From Kitagawia praeruptora (taxonomy: Eukaryota > Streptophyta > Magnoliopsida > Apiales > Apiaceae), in the NCBI GenBank assembly GCA_037693485.1, contig CM075347.1, forward strand, positions 136,308,501 to 136,372,500: a stretch of 64,000 bases of DNA, read 5' to 3'. Under the pieces are notes generated by a model. That model was not told the origin of the DNA. It did no database searches and was given only the letters and a program-made list of their open reading frames with translations. Made by a program: the position numbers and the translations under genes. Shown here in pieces: positions 1 through 9,644 of this stretch; the first letter of the stretch is position 1, and each line of letters begins with the position of its first letter.

Positions 1-413
1 AAAAGCCCCGTTTCGATCCAATTTTTCCGATTTGTTTTCCGATTAGCTCATACAAGCCCCTGCGGGTCCAAAACTCTTCAACTGAATATGTCAATATGTA
101 GAGACGTGGCTGGGCATCATTTTGATGTGCTTATTTTTTGTGGAGGTGGCCTGAATCGGCTGGACGGTTGGAGGCGATTTTCAGTCGTGTTTTTGGTCGT
201 CTGAGCTCCGTTCATGTTTGTGAAGAAATGACGTCAGCTGACGTCAATACGCATGCTGGTCATGCGTGACTTGAGATACACATCCTGGAAATGCGTATTC
301 CAAGCGACGCATGACCAGCATGCGTACTCCGTGGGTAAAAAGGGCGGCTTCTCCCGCAAATGGGTATTTCACACAGTTTTCTTAGAAAAATGATGTAGTT
401 TGGTCATTTTCTC
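1..413 (+). mobile_element. Hairpin-rich Mutator-like element, copy A (3' part only)
   Basis: This is the right-hand part of a repeat present in full at 722-1542, 13873-14636 and 57692-58517. It shares with copy B a core that begins with AAAAGCCCC and contains a CCCCTGCGGG stretch (about 57-68), a pair of 7-bp stems of type ACGCATG/CATGCGT (about 249-268 and 305-324), a block whose reverse complement reads CCGCCCTTTTTACCCACGG (about 329-350), and the terminal GGTCATTTTCTC at 402-413. An 18-bp perfect palindrome of two TGACGTCA sites lies at 229-246. The left end lies outside the window, so its target duplication cannot be checked. No protein is encoded. Family membership is certain; the Mutator assignment comes from the complete copies. 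Confidence 0.75.
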
Positions 414-721
414 TAATTTTTAATTCATATATAACTTATATAATAATTAAGTTATAAATATAAATATTTTTCATTATAATAACCGAGTCTACTAGATATA
501 CAATAAGAAAATGATCAAAATAGCCCAAATTACCATTTTTTGGGAATTCTGCCAAATAATAACCAAGTGTCCTCGCATATGCCATATGCCATACGCGTAT
601 ATCATAAATGCAATTAAACACTTAGAACAAGTCTAATTCATAACTATACTTAGTACTATAGCTATAATATAAAATTAAGTTTGCAAAATTACCACTTCAA
701 TGCATAATTATATTTAATCTT
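414..721. other. AT-rich spacer between two MULE copies
   Basis: AT-rich sequence without a recognisable gene, RNA or repeat. It ends with TTTAATCTT (713-721), the left target duplication of the next element. Confidence 0.5.
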
Positions 722-1542
722 TGGTGAAAAACCAAAATACTCACCAATTAAATCAATTTGCCCAAAATACCTACAGGCGCTGAGCTCCGCCCTTTTTACC
801 CACGGTATACGCATCTTAGAGATGCGTATATTGTACACGCATTGCATGACTGCGTAGTCTTTGTAAATCAGGAATCTGCAAATGTGAACAGTGTGTTAAA
901 TACGCATGTTCAACATGCGCGTCTTGAGATACGCATGTTCAACATGCGTATTCAACACACTGTTCGTCGTCTTCTCAGCCATCGCTAGAGGCGTTTTACG
1001 GCAAAAAAATCAAACACTTCTTACAGTCCTTTCCAGACATCTTTGAATACCATTCCATATATCAAAATGAGCGCCTTTTGTACACTACAAACCTATACCA
1101 TCCATTTCCCATTTGATTCGCCGGATTTAAAAGCCCCAAATCGTGCTCGTTTTTTCGATTTGGTTTTCAGATCTCTTCTTATACGCCCCTGCGGGGCCAG
1201 AATCAACAAATAAATCCGGAGGAAAGGACGAGGGAGCTCTGAACTTCATTTTGATTTCCTCAGGAGCAGTTGAGATAGCTGGAGTCAGGTGAACGGAGGG
1301 GGGCGACGGGGAGGCGAGTTTGAGGGAAAGAGTGACGCCGGAGTTGGAGATGCACAAATGACATGTATGACGTCATTACGCATCTTTCAGATGCGTATTC
1401 AATGATACGCATTCGTGGAATGTGTATCCTAGACTACGCAGTTGACAGATGCGTACTCCATGAGCAAAGAAGACGCACTCTCCCGCATATGGACATTTCG
1501 GGCAGCTTTCATAGAAAAATAGTGTATTATAGTCATTTTCTC
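722..1542 (+). mobile_element. Hairpin-rich Mutator-like element, copy B (complete, 821 bp)
   Basis: The element is flanked by a perfect 9-bp duplication, TTTAATCTT at 713-721 and 1543-1551, as expected for Mutator-superfamily insertion. Its ends are imperfect inverted repeats: the 5' end has ACCAAAATAC, and the 3' end read in reverse gives GAGAAAATGAC. The subterminal block CCGCCCTTTTTACCCACGG at about 787-805 is the reverse complement of a block near the 3' end of copy A. Short perfect palindromes occupy both subterminal parts: 806-830 (11-bp stem, 3-nt loop), 929-951 (11-bp stem, 1-nt centre), 1377-1397 (9-bp stem) and 1404-1428 (11-bp stem, one mismatch). A TGACGTCA site lies at 1368-1375. 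There is no transposase, so it is non-autonomous. The central 420 bp could be captured host sequence, but I do not recognise it. Confidence 0.85.
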
Positions 1543-1551
1543 TTTAATCTT

Positions 1552-1858
1552 ATAATAGCATAAATGGATAGTTGGTCCTATATTTAGGACTAAAAATGAT
1601 TATAGTCATTCTTGACACTTCATCTCCAATCAACCACATAATTCTATTTATTATCAAAAAATGTTAAATACATTTTACATGCTAATTTGAATATAGTTTA
1701 TCATATTTAGAATTATACATTAGAGCATAGTATCTTAAGACCAAAAATTAATTTTTGATCTTAAATTAGCAATAGCAATAAGCCTTTTAACTTTAGGATT
1801 GAACTTGCTCTAACAATTCATGGGATGAGAAGGGCTAGAATGGCTTTAGTCAATCACG
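1552..1858. other. Spacer with no recognised feature
   Basis: AT-rich sequence between the MULE copy and the gypsy LTR. It holds no open frame or repeat that I can support. Its last bases lead into GGCAA (1859-1863), the left target duplication of the LTR. Confidence 0.5.
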
Positions 1859-1863
1859 GGCAA

Positions 1864-4026
1864 TGATAAGTGGATTTTATATCCACTTATTATGCACTAA
1901 TTGGACCTAAATTGGTGGTTTATCCTTAAGTATGTTGTGTCTTTTAATTAGTTTTATGTTGTTTCAGTCGTTGTTGTGCAGAACTCGCAACTTTTGGTAT
2001 CGTGGTGATAAAAAGACTAAAAATGATGGATTTCTGTCTCAATTCAGAATTTAGAAATGCCAAGAAAGCACAAGTGGCTGGCTACGAGGAAAAAGAATTA
2101 TCATAAAGAAATTCCGAGTGATATATTCTTAAAGCAGGAACCCCGGTTGGAATTGATATATTTTTCGTTAAGCAAAAGGAGTCCGTTTTTAGATCCTCAA
2201 GAGACCGCAGCTTACACCTAGACGAACAATGAGAAAATAGAATTATCACAAAAAAGATGGAAAGTGATATATTCTTAAAGCTGGAACCCCGGTTGGAATT
2301 GATATAATTTTTGTTAAGCAAAAGAAGTCCGGTTTCTGACCCTCAAAAGACTGCAGCTTAGGACTTAAGGATTTATTTATATTAATAAATATTTTATTTA
2401 TTTGGAAAATTATATTTATAAATATCTAATAATATTAGATATTTATTTTTATAATTTCTCGATTAAAATAATTATTTATTAATTAAAGATTATAAGCTGT
2501 GCGGGATAAAAAGCATTTCTACGGAGCTGCGTATTAAAATTCAACTACCGCCAGTTGTGGAGAAGAATTGCAAATTGGCTGGAAGACTTTTTACAATTGT
2601 CTCTGGAGTGGTTAGAATTAGGCAGCAGCCGGTAGACTTTTATAATTAAAACAGCTGACTTTGTATTAGGTGGTGTGCTGGATGTATTATAAATAGATGT
2701 GTAGGAAATCAAATGAAGTATGGTAGATTACCCAGGGAAGAATTGATTCAATCATTCTCTCTGAACAAATCCTCCTGTATTCTAAATTCAGCAGCTTCTT
2801 TTTATAAACAGATCATTTTATACATTTTAATTCTCTATAATTTTATTATATTTTATATACTTAAAATTTTCTGCAAATCGTTTAATTTATATACTTCGAA
2901 TTTCTGTAATTTTATTTTATTTTAAACATTTTAAATTTTTGTAAAATTAGTATAAATTTATATTTTGGTTGAAGAATTAAGGGAATTATTAGTGGGCTTT
3001 TTATTTGTTGGAAGAAACCGAATTATCGCACCAATATCAGCAACACAACAGGAGGAGGACTTTGAATTTATCAACAAGCACAGCAGGAGATCGTGGCTGT
3101 CACGCGGAAATTTTCTTTTCAATACTGGCGCGTGCACTCCACGCGCGGTGGAGGAGAGTGGGCGCGTGGACGGCACGCGCGGACCAGGTAACGATGCAGA
3201 GCAGTTGCCGACAGTCTCCTGTGCAGGTAATTTTAATTACTTAACTTTTGTTCCTTTTTACTTTATTCAAGCCGTGCTTTTTCTTTTACTGTATTAATTT
3301 GTTTCGTTATTTTGTATTTTTGTTAACTCACTGAGTGCTTTTTTTTTTATTAAATGTTATTAGGTTCTATTTCTTTTATTTTTATTTTTAATTTTTCGTA
3401 ATTTCTTAATTAAATTATAAAATTTTCTACCATGATTTTATTTAATTCCATAAAGGTGCCTAGTTTAATTATGAACTAAACACTTTCATGGGGTTCTAAT
3501 GTAGTGATTTGTTAATTCTCATGTTGACTTGATAGATAATTTGTGTTTACAATTTCTTCTTAAGATTGCCTTGTATGGTTATTTTAATTGAATATAGATG
3601 AGTAGCTAACATCTATTGTGCCAAATCTCTAATGATTGCGAAAGTGGATTTAGAGATTAAGGGTTGCCATGCTAGCATAGGTATGACGGCTTCTCCGCAT
3701 TTTGGAGTATAGATTCGAACGAACATTATTCCCCTATGTAGTTAATTGCGGAACTTGTGATTAAATCGATTGTATCACCCATTCAAATAGACATATAGTG
3801 TTTTGGATATAATTGATGCCCTTATAACTTCTATCTCTTTTGTGGATGTTTATTTGGAATGGTGTGAGTTAATTGAAAGATGGCTCATATTAGTGTCGTG
3901 TTCTCGCTAGCTTTCTTAGTAATTATAACACATTGATTCTTGATAGTTAGTAGAGTTAAAACATTCATGAAATTAGGAACCCATGTCTCTATCATATTAT
4001 TTGAAACACGTTAGTCGAGGCAAGGG
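1864..4026 (+). mobile_element. Athila-like Ty3/gypsy solo LTR, left portion
   Basis: The sequence starts TGATAAGTGGATTTTATATC, matching the start of the LTR at 59055, and shares further blocks with it: a GC-rich stretch (about 3125-3185), GTAGCTAACATCT (from about 3602) and TTGCCATGCTAGCATAGG (about 3664-3681). The family LTR begins TGAT and ends ATCA. A TATA box, TATAAATA, lies at 2688-2695. No gag or pol follows, so this is a solo LTR. It breaks off at 4026, where a Ty1/copia element has inserted, about 230 bp before the expected LTR end judged from the second copy. The five bases before it (GGCAA, 1859-1863) recur at 9151-9155 after the right remnant. Small open frames inside it are not convincing genes. 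Confidence 0.8.
2688..2695 (+). promoter_or_regulatory. TATA box of the solo gypsy LTR
   Basis: TATAAATA stands about 825 bp into the LTR, followed within a few hundred bases by the GC-rich stretch. A corresponding TATAAATA is found at 59637-59644 in the related LTR, so the position is plausible for an LTR promoter. Confidence 0.5.
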
Positions 4027-4642
4027 TGTTAGGAATTCCCGTTTCCTGTCTTTGCGTAAATTAAATACGGAGATTATAACAGTCAATAATAATAACAGAT
4101 ATTGACAGATGAACACCAAGATTTATACGTGGAAAACCCCCTTAAGCCAAAGAGGTAAAAACCACGGGACCTGCTCCGAATGTTTCCACTATAATGATAA
4201 TAATGGTTACAATATTCTCTCTCAAGTTTACGAAGTAACACTTGAGGCACAACTGAATAGAAATACAGCGATTCACTACTCCTTCGGTACTGGACCGGAT
4301 AACCTGGAGGACTCCCCTTGTTGCGGCTGCAATAGCTGGACGAACTCCTAATGCTGTAAACCCAGATGGCTACAGCCCGACCAAACTCTCACACTAACTC
4401 ACCCGAAACGAAAGAATAGAGTAGCATGAGGGCCCCCTATCCTGACTTGCCTAAAACTACCGCAAGGTAAGTTTCCTACTAGACGGACTATATAGCAGCT
4501 ATAAACTAAGAAATGAGGGAGAGAAGAGAGTAAGATGTTTTGGTGTTGAAGGGAGGGGGTATTTATAGGATGGAGGGTAGTAGGTGGGGGGGGGGTAGGT
4601 GGTGAGGGGTTGAAAATAAGAAAATTAGGCCGGTGCCTAACA
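4027..4642 (-). repeat. 3' LTR of the Ty1/copia element
   Basis: A 616-bp LTR bounded by TGTTAGG and CCTAACA. On the coding strand it begins just after the polypurine tract. A TATA box, TATAAATA, lies on the reverse strand at 4567-4560 in U3. The matching part of the 5' LTR is 8753-8999. Confidence 0.9.
4560..4567 (-). promoter_or_regulatory. TATA box in U3 of the copia 3' LTR
   Basis: TATAAATA on the reverse strand, about 75 bp into the LTR. The equivalent part of the 5' LTR is deleted, so in this copy the only TATA box points away from the polyprotein gene, downstream of it. Confidence 0.55.
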
Positions 4643-4657
4643 ATCTCCCCCTCTTTT
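4643..4657 (-). other. Polypurine tract of the copia element
   Basis: Read on the coding strand this is AAAAGAGGGGGAGAT, directly followed by the TGTTAGG start of the 3' LTR, as required for plus-strand priming. Confidence 0.85.
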
Positions 4658-4673
4658 CAAACTCACAGTTTAA

Positions 4674-7600
4674 TCACTTGCACTCCATACCTGCACCCCG
4701 CTTGCACAACTCCAACTTTTCCCGTGGAACGACCTTCGTCATCATATCAGCCGGATTCTTATCCGTGTGTATCTTCTCTATCTGTATCACCCCATCTTCA
4801 ACTTGTTCCCGTAGCCAATGGTAACGTACATTAATATGCTTAGTACGACTGTGACAAGTAGCATTCTTGCTCAAGTCAATAGCACTCTGGCTATCACAAT
4901 GCAACTCAAAGTTGTCTTGCTTCTGACCCAATTCTTGGAGAAACCGCTTTAACCAAACCAGCTCCTTGCCTGCTTCACAAGCAGCAATATACTCTGATTC
5001 AGTTGTTGACAACGCAACACACTTTTGAAACTTTGACTGCCATGCTACAGCTCCCCCCGCAAAAGTGAAAAGCATCCCTGACGTGGACTTCATCCCATCT
5101 GGATGTCCTGCCATGTCAGCATCTGTAAAACCTTCCAAGACTGGTTCACCGTGTCCATACTTCAAGCATAACCCGGAAGTGCCCTTGAGATATCTGAGAA
5201 TCCACTTAACTGCTTCCCAATGCTTTCTTCCTGGATTTGATAGATATCTACTCACAACTCCAACAGCATGAGCAATATCTGGTCTTGTACAAACCAATGC
5301 ATACATAAGACTCCCCACTGCGGATGAGTAGGGAACTTCCTCCATATCCTCCTTCTCCTTGTCTGTTGACGGACACATTTTCTTATCCAGTTTAAAATGT
5401 CCCGCCAATGGTATGCTAACTGGTTTAGCATCATCCATATTGAACCTTTTCAATACCCGTTCAATATATCCCTGTTGTGAAAGCCACAACCTCCGAGTTG
5501 TTCTGTCACGAACAATCTTCATCCCTAGGATTTGTTTTGCTGGACCAAAATCTTTCATATCAAAGAACTTCGACAAATCTTCTTTCAGCTTGCGGATCAT
5601 GTTAGCATCTTGACCGACCACTAACATATCATCAACATAAAGTAGCAAGATAATGAAGTTACCGTTAGGAAACCTTTGCACATAAGCACAGTGATCGGAT
5701 GCAGTTCTCTTGAACTTATGATTCCTCATGAATGAATCAAACTTTTTGTACCACTGTCTTGGCGCTTGCTTAAGCCCGTATAAACTCTTCTTTAGTTTAC
5801 AAACCATGTGCTCCTTTCCTTTCACTTCAAATCCTTCTGGCTGGTGCATGTAAATCTCTTCCTTCAAATCTCCATGAAGGAATGCAGTTTTCACATCTAA
5901 CTGCTCAAGCTCAAGATCCATGCTAGCCGCTAATCCGAGAACTGTTCGGATTGATGTCATCTTTACAACCGGAGAAAAGATTTCATCGAAATCAATGCCT
6001 TCCTTCTGTGCAAAGCCTTTAACCACCAAGCGTGCTTTATACTTTACAAGCTTTTCATCATCCCTTTTTACTTTGAAGACCCATTTGTTCCTCAAAGCCT
6101 TCCGTCCTCTCGGAAGTGTAGTCAACTCATAAGTTTCATTCTTATTTAAAGAATCCATCTCCTCTTGCATTGCTTTCAACCAGCAATTGCTTTCTTTATG
6201 AGACTTGACTTCCTCAAAGGTCTCGGGCTCCCCCTCATCAGCAATTAAGATATACTCAGATGAAAGATATCTTCCTGATGGTCTCCGTTCTCTCCTAGAA
6301 CGCCGTGGCTGAGTTTCTTCAGCTTCAGGCTGAGGCGGTAGCTCCCCCTGCTCAGCAGCCTCGTCATCTGCCGTATCATCTCCATCATCTTCTAATGTAT
6401 CTGGATTTCTAGCTTGCCTTGGTTGTTGAGTGCTCCTAAAATTCTCATAATTTTGAGACTCATGGAAAACCACATCTCTGCTCCTGAATATCTTCTTCGA
6501 TTCAGGATTCCACAACCGATACCCAAACTCTGGATCCCCGTAGCCAACGAGAATACACGGAGTTGATTTATCTTCAAGCTTTGTTCTATGCTCCTTTGGG
6601 ATGTGTGCAAAAGCCTTGCATCCAAACACCCGCAAGTAGGAATAGGAAACATTCTTTCCTAACCAGATCTTCTCTGGAATCTCAAAATTCAGAGGTGCCG
6701 ATGGAGATCGATTGATCAAGTAGCAAGCTGTTCTTACAGCTTCTCCCCAAAATGACTTCGGCAATTTAGACATTTTCAACATGCATCTGACTCGTTCAGC
6801 AATGGTGCGGTTCATTCTTTCCGCAACGCCATTCTGTTGTGGGGTGCCAGGAACTGTTCTTTCATGCCGGATACCATGCTTTGTAAGGTACCCTTGAAAC
6901 TCTTTTGAAGTGTACTCCCCCCCGTTGTCACTACGAAGGCACTTCAGTTGTTTCCCTGTTGATCTTTCAACCATGGCATGAAACTTCTGGAAGTACTCAA
7001 ACACTTTATCTTTGGATTTGAGTATCTCAACCCACACCTTTCGAGATGCTTCATCAATGAAGGTAATAAAGTACCTATTTCCGCCTAAGGACTCCACCTC
7101 AAACGGACCACATACATCAGAATAAACTCTTTCTAACAGCTTCGACTTTTTCTTCAGTGGAATGCTAAAAGATACTCTATGTTGTTTCCCGAATAAACAA
7201 TATTCGCACGGCTGCAATGCAGTTCCTTTAGCAAATGGAATGAGGGATTTATTTGCTAGAATCTGCAGCCCTTTCTCGCTCATGTGACCAAGCCTCTTGT
7301 GCCACAAACTTGCTGAAGCTTCATCTTCAACTGTATTCAACTCATTTGAACACATCGTCACTTGTGTCTTGTACAAAGAGCCACAAGTGGAACCTCTTGC
7401 AACCACCAACGAACCCGTAGTAAGCTTCCACCTTCCACCACTGAAGGTATTTACGTACCCCTGCTTGTCTAGCGCCATGTCAGAAATCAAGTTGAGCCGT
7501 AAGTCCGGAACATGCCTGACATCTTTCAAAGTCATTGAACAACCCGTGTTTGTCTCAATACAGATGTCACCAATGCCTGCGATCTTTGACTGATCCGAGT

Positions 7601-8582
7601 TACCCATTCTTACAGTACCAAAGTCCCCTGACTTGTACGTCATAAAGAATTCCTGAGTGGGTGTTGCATGATACGTTGCTCCAGTATCTATCACCCATTC
7701 GACCTTCTGATCATCAACATGTAAGCATTCTTCTTCCCCAAAAGAAAGGATCACAACATCTTCTGTCATAGCAGTTGTTGTACTTTTCTCGGCATGTTTC
7801 CCTTGTTGACCATTGTTTTGTTGCTTGAGCCAGGCCCTACAATCCTTTTTGTAATGACCCTTCTTCTTAAAATAGTAGCATTCAACATTGACATTTGATT
7901 TGCCACCGGAATTCCTAAAATTCCTGCTTTTACTACGCCCTCGGTTTGTCTCCCTGTAGTTGCTTCTACCCCTGTTCTCAGTAACAAGAGCCTGAGAATC
8001 TTGGCTGACTCCTTGTACCTTTCTTCTCATGGATTCACTAAGGATACTCTGCTTAATTGATCGCAAAGTTAGTTGCTCAGTTGGTACAGCATTAGTTACT
8101 GTCACCACTAGCGTATCCCAACCGGATGGTAAAGTATTGAGAAGAAATATTGCTTGGAATTTCTGTTCAAACTCCATCTTCATATTTGATAGTTGATTTA
8201 ACAACCCTTGGAATTCGCTCATATGCTCTGACATGTTGTTCCCATCCTGGTACCTCATGTTCACCAGCTGACGAACTAGAAAAGTTACATTTTGTGAACT
8301 TTTTTTTTGGAACGTAGACTCTAATGTCGTCCAAAGCGTATAAGCGTCTTCTTCTTCAGAGACATGATGATACTCCGAATTATCAATCCATCGACGAATA
8401 AGACTGATAGTTTTCATGTTCATCTTCTTCCAATCAGCATCAGACTTTGCTGCAGGTTTGACTCCTTTCAGCTCCACCGGATCAAACAAGTCCTTACTAT
8501 AAAGCATATCCTTTATTCTGCTTTTCCACATCGGATAATTTGAAGCTGTTAAGCTTACCATTACACTGGAAGAATCATCCAT
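4674..8582 (-). CDS. Ty1/copia gag-pol polyprotein, open over 1302 residues
   Basis: A single uninterrupted polyprotein with the copia domain order. The gag part (about residues 10-215) is followed by a zinc knuckle near 235-248 that reads CYYFKKKGHYKKDC, where the second cysteine is replaced by phenylalanine. The protease has DTGA in WVIDTGATYHATP. The integrase shows the HHCC region (HKRLGHM ... CEYC), then the catalytic Asp in YSDVCGPF, LRSDNGGEY, and the Glu in GVAERMNRT. Reverse transcriptase has VKTAFLHGDL and YVDD in LLYVDDMLVVG. RNase H has CDSQSAIDLSKN. Length is usual for the family. The ATG at 8582 is the first in frame, about 160 bp inside the PBS. The frame is intact, but loss of the 5' LTR promoter and of the knuckle cysteine make independent activity doubtful. 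Confidence 0.95.
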   Translation of the reverse strand: MDDSSSVMVSLTASNYPMWKSRIKDMLYSKDLFDPVELKGVKPAAKSDADWKKMNMKTISLIRRWIDNSEYHHVSEEEDAYTLWTTLESTFQKKSSQNVTFLVRQLVNMRYQDGNNMSEHMSEFQGLLNQLSNMKMEFEQKFQAIFLLNTLPSGWDTLVVTVTNAVPTEQLTLRSIKQSILSESMRRKVQGVSQDSQALVTENRGRSNYRETNRGRSKSRNFRNSGGKSNVNVECYYFKKKGHYKKDCRAWLKQQNNGQQGKHAEKSTTTAMTEDVVILSFGEEECLHVDDQKVEWVIDTGATYHATPTQEFFMTYKSGDFGTVRMGNSDQSKIAGIGDICIETNTGCSMTLKDVRHVPDLRLNLISDMALDKQGYVNTFSGGRWKLTTGSLVVARGSTCGSLYKTQVTMCSNELNTVEDEASASLWHKRLGHMSEKGLQILANKSLIPFAKGTALQPCEYCLFGKQHRVSFSIPLKKKSKLLERVYSDVCGPFEVESLGGNRYFITFIDEASRKVWVEILKSKDKVFEYFQKFHAMVERSTGKQLKCLRSDNGGEYTSKEFQGYLTKHGIRHERTVPGTPQQNGVAERMNRTIAERVRCMLKMSKLPKSFWGEAVRTACYLINRSPSAPLNFEIPEKIWLGKNVSYSYLRVFGCKAFAHIPKEHRTKLEDKSTPCILVGYGDPEFGYRLWNPESKKIFRSRDVVFHESQNYENFRSTQQPRQARNPDTLEDDGDDTADDEAAEQGELPPQPEAEETQPRRSRRERRPSGRYLSSEYILIADEGEPETFEEVKSHKESNCWLKAMQEEMDSLNKNETYELTTLPRGRKALRNKWVFKVKRDDEKLVKYKARLVVKGFAQKEGIDFDEIFSPVVKMTSIRTVLGLAASMDLELEQLDVKTAFLHGDLKEEIYMHQPEGFEVKGKEHMVCKLKKSLYGLKQAPRQWYKKFDSFMRNHKFKRTASDHCAYVQRFPNGNFIILLLYVDDMLVVGQDANMIRKLKEDLSKFFDMKDFGPAKQILGMKIVRDRTTRRLWLSQQGYIERVLKRFNMDDAKPVSIPLAGHFKLDKKMCPSTDKEKEDMEEVPYSSAVGSLMYALVCTRPDIAHAVGVVSRYLSNPGRKHWEAVKWILRYLKGTSGLCLKYGHGEPVLEGFTDADMAGHPDGMKSTSGMLFTFAGGAVAWQSKFQKCVALSTTESEYIAACEAGKELVWLKRFLQELGQKQDNFELHCDSQSAIDLSKNATCHSRTKHINVRYHWLREQVEDGVIQIEKIHTDKNPADMMTKVVPREKLELCKRGAGMECK

Positions 8583-8738
8583 TTTAATTTACCAAAGACT
8601 ATGGGAATCTCACTTAGAACCACACAAGTTGGCCAGGAAAGTGGATGTGTTTGGGGAGCCTTCCGTATTAGTACGGCGCTTTATCAAATAACCACTGCGC
8701 ACAAAGCACTTTCCTAGACACCAACAACGTGGGCCCCA

Positions 8739-8750
8739 GCTCTGATACCA
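8739..8750 (-). other. Primer-binding site, initiator tRNA-Met
   Basis: On the coding strand the bases read TGGTATCAGAGC, complementary to the 3' end of plant initiator tRNA-Met, with a 2-bp spacer to the LTR end at 8753. This fixes the element's orientation as reverse. Confidence 0.9.
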
Positions 8751-8752
8751 AC

Positions 8753-8999
8753 TGTTAGGAATTCCCATTTCCTATCTTTGCGTAAATTAAATACGGAGAT
8801 TATAACAGTCAATAATAATAACAGATATTGACAGATGAACACCAAGATTTATACGTGGAAAACCCCCTTAAGCCAAAGAGGTAAAAACCACGGGACCTGC
8901 TCCGAATGTTTCCACTATAATGATAATAATGGTTACAATATTCTCTCTCAAGTTTACGAAGTAATACTTGAGGCACAACTGAATAGAAATACAGCGATT
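8753..8999 (-). repeat. Truncated 5' LTR of the copia element
   Basis: It matches 4027-4273 of the 3' LTR with 3 differences and then stops abruptly after ACAGCGATT. About 370 bp, including U3 and the TATA box, are missing. Next come five unmatched bases (9000-9004) and an inverted segment of the surrounding gypsy LTR. Confidence 0.88.
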
Positions 9000-9004
9000 T
9001 TGGC

Positions 9005-9150
9005 GTGATACAATCGATTTAATCATAAATTCCGCAATTAACTACATAGGGGAATAATGTTCGTTCGAATCTATACTCCAAAATGCGGAGAAGCCGTCAT
9101 ACCTATGCTAGCATGGCAACCCTTAATCTCTAAATCCACTTTCGCAATCA
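9005..9150 (-). repeat. Inverted copy of gypsy LTR segment 3633-3778
   Basis: The 146 bp are the reverse complement of 3633-3778 with about 2 mismatches and no indels. The segment ends ...CAATCA and is followed by GGCAA (9151-9155), equal to the five bases before the LTR at 1859-1863. The LTR family ends in ATCA, so the right border and target duplication of the solo LTR appear preserved although the adjoining sequence is inverted. Confidence 0.85.
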
Positions 9151-9155
9151 GGCAA

Positions 9156-9644
9156 GTGCAGCCCGTGCATATTAAGTGAAATCTCAGACATTATTGAATG
9201 TGAATTTAGACGCTATTAAATGTAAATCTGAGAACGATTTTATAGTGTCATGAGTTCAATTTCTGTTAAGACTACGAACTTTTTTCAAGAAAAAAATTGG
9301 TAAATATCATTTAAAGCATTAAATAAACGAGAAACATAAGCATTAAAATGAGCCTACTCTCAGAGTGACACTATACTTTTCATAAAACAGCTCCCAATTA
9401 GCAAGCTGTTACAATCTAAGAGTAGCCCATCTGAGAATTGCATTACTAAACATAGTAAACAGTGACATTCTACAGAACTTTGAGTCAAGTCATTTCCCCT
9501 GAAACTCACAGGCAATCTAAACAAAATTTAGCTTTAAGTTTTATTAAACAAAGCCCATGTTTATGCTCGTAACTTTAGGCGTCTAAAGCTTTAAGCTTGG
9601 CAATCCTCTTTCATGAAGTCTAAAGACAAACACGTATATATGAA
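9156..9644. other. Region downstream of the SBDS pseudogene
   Basis: AT-rich sequence with no open frame of note. By position it may be old 3' flanking or 3' UTR sequence of the reverse-strand SBDS copy. No poly(A) signal or terminator is claimed. Confidence 0.4.

Larger units (their letters stand above)
4027..8999 (-). mobile_element. Ty1/copia retrotransposon with truncated 5' LTR
   Basis: The element lies on the reverse strand. Its 3' LTR is complete at 4027-4642 (616 bp, ends TGTTAGG/CCTAACA). A polypurine tract (reverse of 4643-4657) abuts it. The internal part carries one open gag-pol frame (8582 to 4674). The primer-binding site TGGTATCAGAGC (reverse of 8739-8750) is complementary to initiator tRNA-Met. 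The 5' LTR keeps only its inner 247 bp (8753-8999). Over that stretch I count 3 differences from the 3' LTR, so insertion was fairly recent. The truncation removes U3 with the TATA box. The element sits inside a gypsy LTR, and at its right end a 5-bp filler leads into an inverted piece of that LTR. Confidence 0.92.

Noticed and set aside
2965..3297. 110-codon open frame in the solo gypsy LTR
   Set aside because: It lies entirely within LTR sequence, overlaps another frame and has no domain; open by chance in a GC-rich part.
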